A stretch of 44,185 nucleotides of DNA from an uncultured Kiritimatiellota bacterium (GTDB lineage Bacteria; Verrucomicrobiota; Kiritimatiellia; RFP12; UBA1067): NCBI GenBank assembly GCA_934675625.1, contig CAKURH010000019.1:1-44185 (forward strand). Direction: 5' to 3'. Made by a program: the position numbers and the translations under genes. Positions 42,578-44,185 of this stretch are shown here, in pieces; within the stretch, counting starts at the first letter, position 1; each line of letters begins with the position of its first letter. The notes beneath the pieces were generated by a model that did no database searches, was not told the origin of the DNA, and saw nothing but the letters and a program-made list of their open reading frames with translations.

Positions 42578-43360
42578 ATGTACCCTGATCTTATCGACAT
42601 TGGCTTTCTGCATCTGAAGACATACGGCGCGTGCATGGCGGCGGGCTTTCTCGTCTGCTGGTGGCTCGTCGAGCGGCTGAGCGGACGCAAGGACCTCTCG
42701 AACTTCCTCCTCGCGCTGATGGTGTCCGGTGTCGTCGGCTCGCGCATCGCCTACCTGATCGAGCACTGGTCGCAGGAATTCGCCGCGCACCCCGAACGGA
42801 TCGTCCGCGTCGACCAGGGCGGGCTCATGTTCTACGGCGGGCTCATCCTCGCGCTCGTCGTCTTCTTCGTCTGGTGCGCGCGCACGAAGGAGCATCCGCT
42901 CGCCCTCGCCGACCTGCTCGCCACGGTCGTCCCGCTCGGCCACGCCTTCGGACGCATCGGCTGCTTCTTCTACGGGTGCTGCTACGGACGCGACTCGGAC
43001 GCCTGGTGCGCCGTCACGTTTCCGGCGGGGAGCCCGAGCTGGTACGAACACGATCGGCAGCTGGTCTCCGTCTTGCCGACCCAGCTCTTCGAGGCGGCTG
43101 CGCTCCTCGCGCTGTTTGCGCTCCTCTACTTCCTCTACCGCCGCTGCCGCCGCTACACGACCGGCGTCTACCTTGTCGGCTACGCGGTCATCCGCTTCAG
43201 TCTGGAATACCTGCGCGGCGACCCGCGCGCAGACGTCGGGCCGTTCTCGATCTCGCAGGCGATTTCGATCGGCCTCGCGCTTTTCGGGCTCCTGCTGTTC
43301 CTGCTTGACCGCAGACGGACGGTTTTTTGCTATAATACGCAGACTTATGAAAAAAAGTAG
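42578..43360 (+). CDS. lgt: Prolipoprotein diacylglyceryl transferase
   Basis: 260 aa, about seven membrane segments. Lgt transfers diacylglycerol from phosphatidylglycerol to the lipobox Cys, the first step of lipoprotein maturation, and would act on the lipoproteins at 970 and 19980. Diagnostic segments: GLMFYGGLILALVVFF, the signature GHAFGRIGCFFYGCCYG, LPTQLFEAAALLALF, and IRFSLEYLRGDPR. The Cys-rich GCFFYGCCYG form differs from the E. coli NFINGE but is common elsewhere. The last codons include the promoter and start of the next gene. Shine-Dalgarno is weak. Confidence 0.92.
   Translation: MYPDLIDIGFLHLKTYGACMAAGFLVCWWLVERLSGRKDLSNFLLALMVSGVVGSRIAYLIEHWSQEFAAHPERIVRVDQGGLMFYGGLILALVVFFVWCARTKEHPLALADLLATVVPLGHAFGRIGCFFYGCCYGRDSDAWCAVTFPAGSPSWYEHDRQLVSVLPTQLFEAAALLALFALLYFLYRRCRRYTTGVYLVGYAVIRFSLEYLRGDPRADVGPFSISQAISIGLALFGLLLFLLDRRRTVFCYNTQTYEKK
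43328..43336 (+). promoter_or_regulatory. Extended -10 promoter inside the lgt 3' end
   Basis: TGCTATAAT followed by ACGCAGA; the -10 ends 10 nt before the ATG at 43347, so the antiporter mRNA leader would be only a few nucleotides. Confidence 0.6.
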
Positions 43361-44185
43361 ACTCCTCTGCTGTGTGGCGCTCGTCGCCCTGTGTGGTGGC
43401 CTGTGGGCCGCTGAAGAAAACAAGATCGTCGTTGGCGAGGGGGATTCCGCCAAGACCTACGCGCTCGCGACGGTCGAGGACGCGAAGGCCTATGTCGAGG
43501 CGTATGCCGACAACGTGCAGGCCGACAAGGACTTCAAGGCGCACGAGGCGGCGGCGCTCGCGACGGTGCGTCAGGCCGAGCCGCTGTTCGGCACGTGGTG
43601 GGCGATCTTCCCGCCGCTCCTCGCGATCGTGCTGGCGCTCGTCACGAAGGAGGTCTACTCGTCGCTCTTCCTCGGCATCGTCTCGGGCGGCGTCCTCTAC
43701 GCGATGAAGGCCGACGGGTTCGCCGGGATGTTCGAGACGACGCTTACGCACGTCGTGCAGGCCGGCTTCATCGCGAAGGTCGCCGACGCCTACAACGTGG
43801 GCATCCTGATCTTCCTCGTCCTCCTCGGCGCGCTCGTCGCGATGATGAACAAGACCGGCGCCTCGGCGGCGTTCGGCCGCTGGGCGCAGACGCACATCAA
43901 GAGCCGCGTCGGCGCGCAGGTCGCGACGATCGTCCTCGGCATGCTCATCTTCGTCGACGACTACTTCAACTGCCTGACGGTCGGCTCGGTCATGCACCCG
44001 GTCACGAAGGCGAAGAGGGTCTCGGCCGCGAAGCTCTCGTATCTCATCGACGCGACGGCGGCGCCGATCTGCATCATCGCGCCGATCTCCAGCTGGGCGG
44101 CGGCCGTCGCCGGCTTCGCGAAGGGCGCGGGCGCGGAAAGCGGCTTCTCGCTCTTCATCGCCGCGATCCCCTACAACTTCTACGC
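43347..44185 (+). CDS. Na+/H+ antiporter, NhaC family (3' end outside window)
   Basis: 279 complete codons, open to the window edge. A cleavable-looking signal (SRLLCCVALVALCGGLWAAE) and about 60 periplasmic residues come before the first transporter helix (WWAIFPPLLAIVLALVTKEV). Then follow SSLFLGIVSGGVLYAM, NVGILIFLVLLGALVAMMNK, GMLIFVDDYFNCLTVGSVM and LIDATAAPICIIAPISSWAA, typical of NhaC-type antiporters. It exchanges Na+ for H+ and would restore the sodium gradient used by symporters such as PutP. Its start overlaps lgt by 14 nt. The N-terminal signal sequence is unusual for this family but is found in relatives with an extra extracytoplasmic segment. Confidence 0.85.
   Translation, partial: MKKSRLLCCVALVALCGGLWAAEENKIVVGEGDSAKTYALATVEDAKAYVEAYADNVQADKDFKAHEAAALATVRQAEPLFGTWWAIFPPLLAIVLALVTKEVYSSLFLGIVSGGVLYAMKADGFAGMFETTLTHVVQAGFIAKVADAYNVGILIFLVLLGALVAMMNKTGASAAFGRWAQTHIKSRVGAQVATIVLGMLIFVDDYFNCLTVGSVMHPVTKAKRVSAAKLSYLIDATAAPICIIAPISSWAAAVAGFAKGAGAESGFSLFIAAIPYNFY

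Overview
The window is chromosomal DNA from a GC-rich bacterium. No rRNA, tRNA or 16S marker is present, so taxonomy is inference. An anaerobic gut- or rumen-type member of the PVC group, with Kiritimatiellota or a close Verrucomicrobiota/Lentisphaerota relative as best guess, fits several things: secreted glycan-degrading enzymes, a monomeric [FeFe]-hydrogenase, a PPi-type phosphofructokinase, large Sec-exported RHS proteins with AT-rich tips, and dispersed palindromic repeats. Nearly every operon starts with the same kind of promoter: an extended -10 (TGnTATAAT or a close variant), usually followed by a CGCGC-like discriminator and often without a clear -35.

Layout. 1-1.6 kb: 3' end of a large exported protein of unknown function plus a lipoprotein. 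1.9-5.5 kb: secreted alpha-galactosidase-like enzyme, VapBC-type toxin-antitoxin pair, secreted nucleoside hydrolase. 5.6-9.6 kb: operon of a [2Fe-2S] protein, [FeFe]-hydrogenase, YejA-like solute-binding protein and 5-formyl-THF cyclo-ligase. 9.6-14.2 kb: citrate synthase, purD, rpsT, pgk. 14.2-20.7 kb: accessory region with a frameshifted RHS gene. Its AT-rich C-terminal tip carries an HExxH motif and is translationally coupled to an exported candidate immunity protein; three further exported orphan genes follow. 20.6-23.7 kb: 5'-truncated O-antigen-ligase-like gene carrying two in-frame repeat elements, and a tandem-domain esterase. 23.8-29.4 kb: cyclophilin, LA_2272-type surface repeat protein, DUF1015, DUF2062, a Cys-motif protein, gyrB. 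29.5-33.6 kb (minus strand): ftsA-ftsZ-mutL. 33.8-40.9 kb: hemolysin-III family protein, Na+/proline symporter, lumazine synthase, PPi-PFK, ACP-FkbH fusion, acetyl-xylan-esterase-like hydrolase. 41-44.2 kb: small CBM48 protein (minus strand), FtsB-like protein, membrane HExxH protein, lgt, and a truncated NhaC-type antiporter gene.

How the parts fit. Housekeeping genes (replication, division, glycolysis, purine, folate and riboflavin steps, lipoprotein modification) alternate with genes for scavenging plant or host glycans and nucleosides. The hydrogenase is the expected electron outlet for fermentation. The most likely under-described system is the RHS-metallopeptidase tip with its exported coupled partner and trailing exported orphans. 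Also notable are the palindromic element kept in frame in a membrane protein, a 9-bp minisatellite within mutL, an FtsZ with an altered T7 loop, and a MutL lacking the endonuclease signature.
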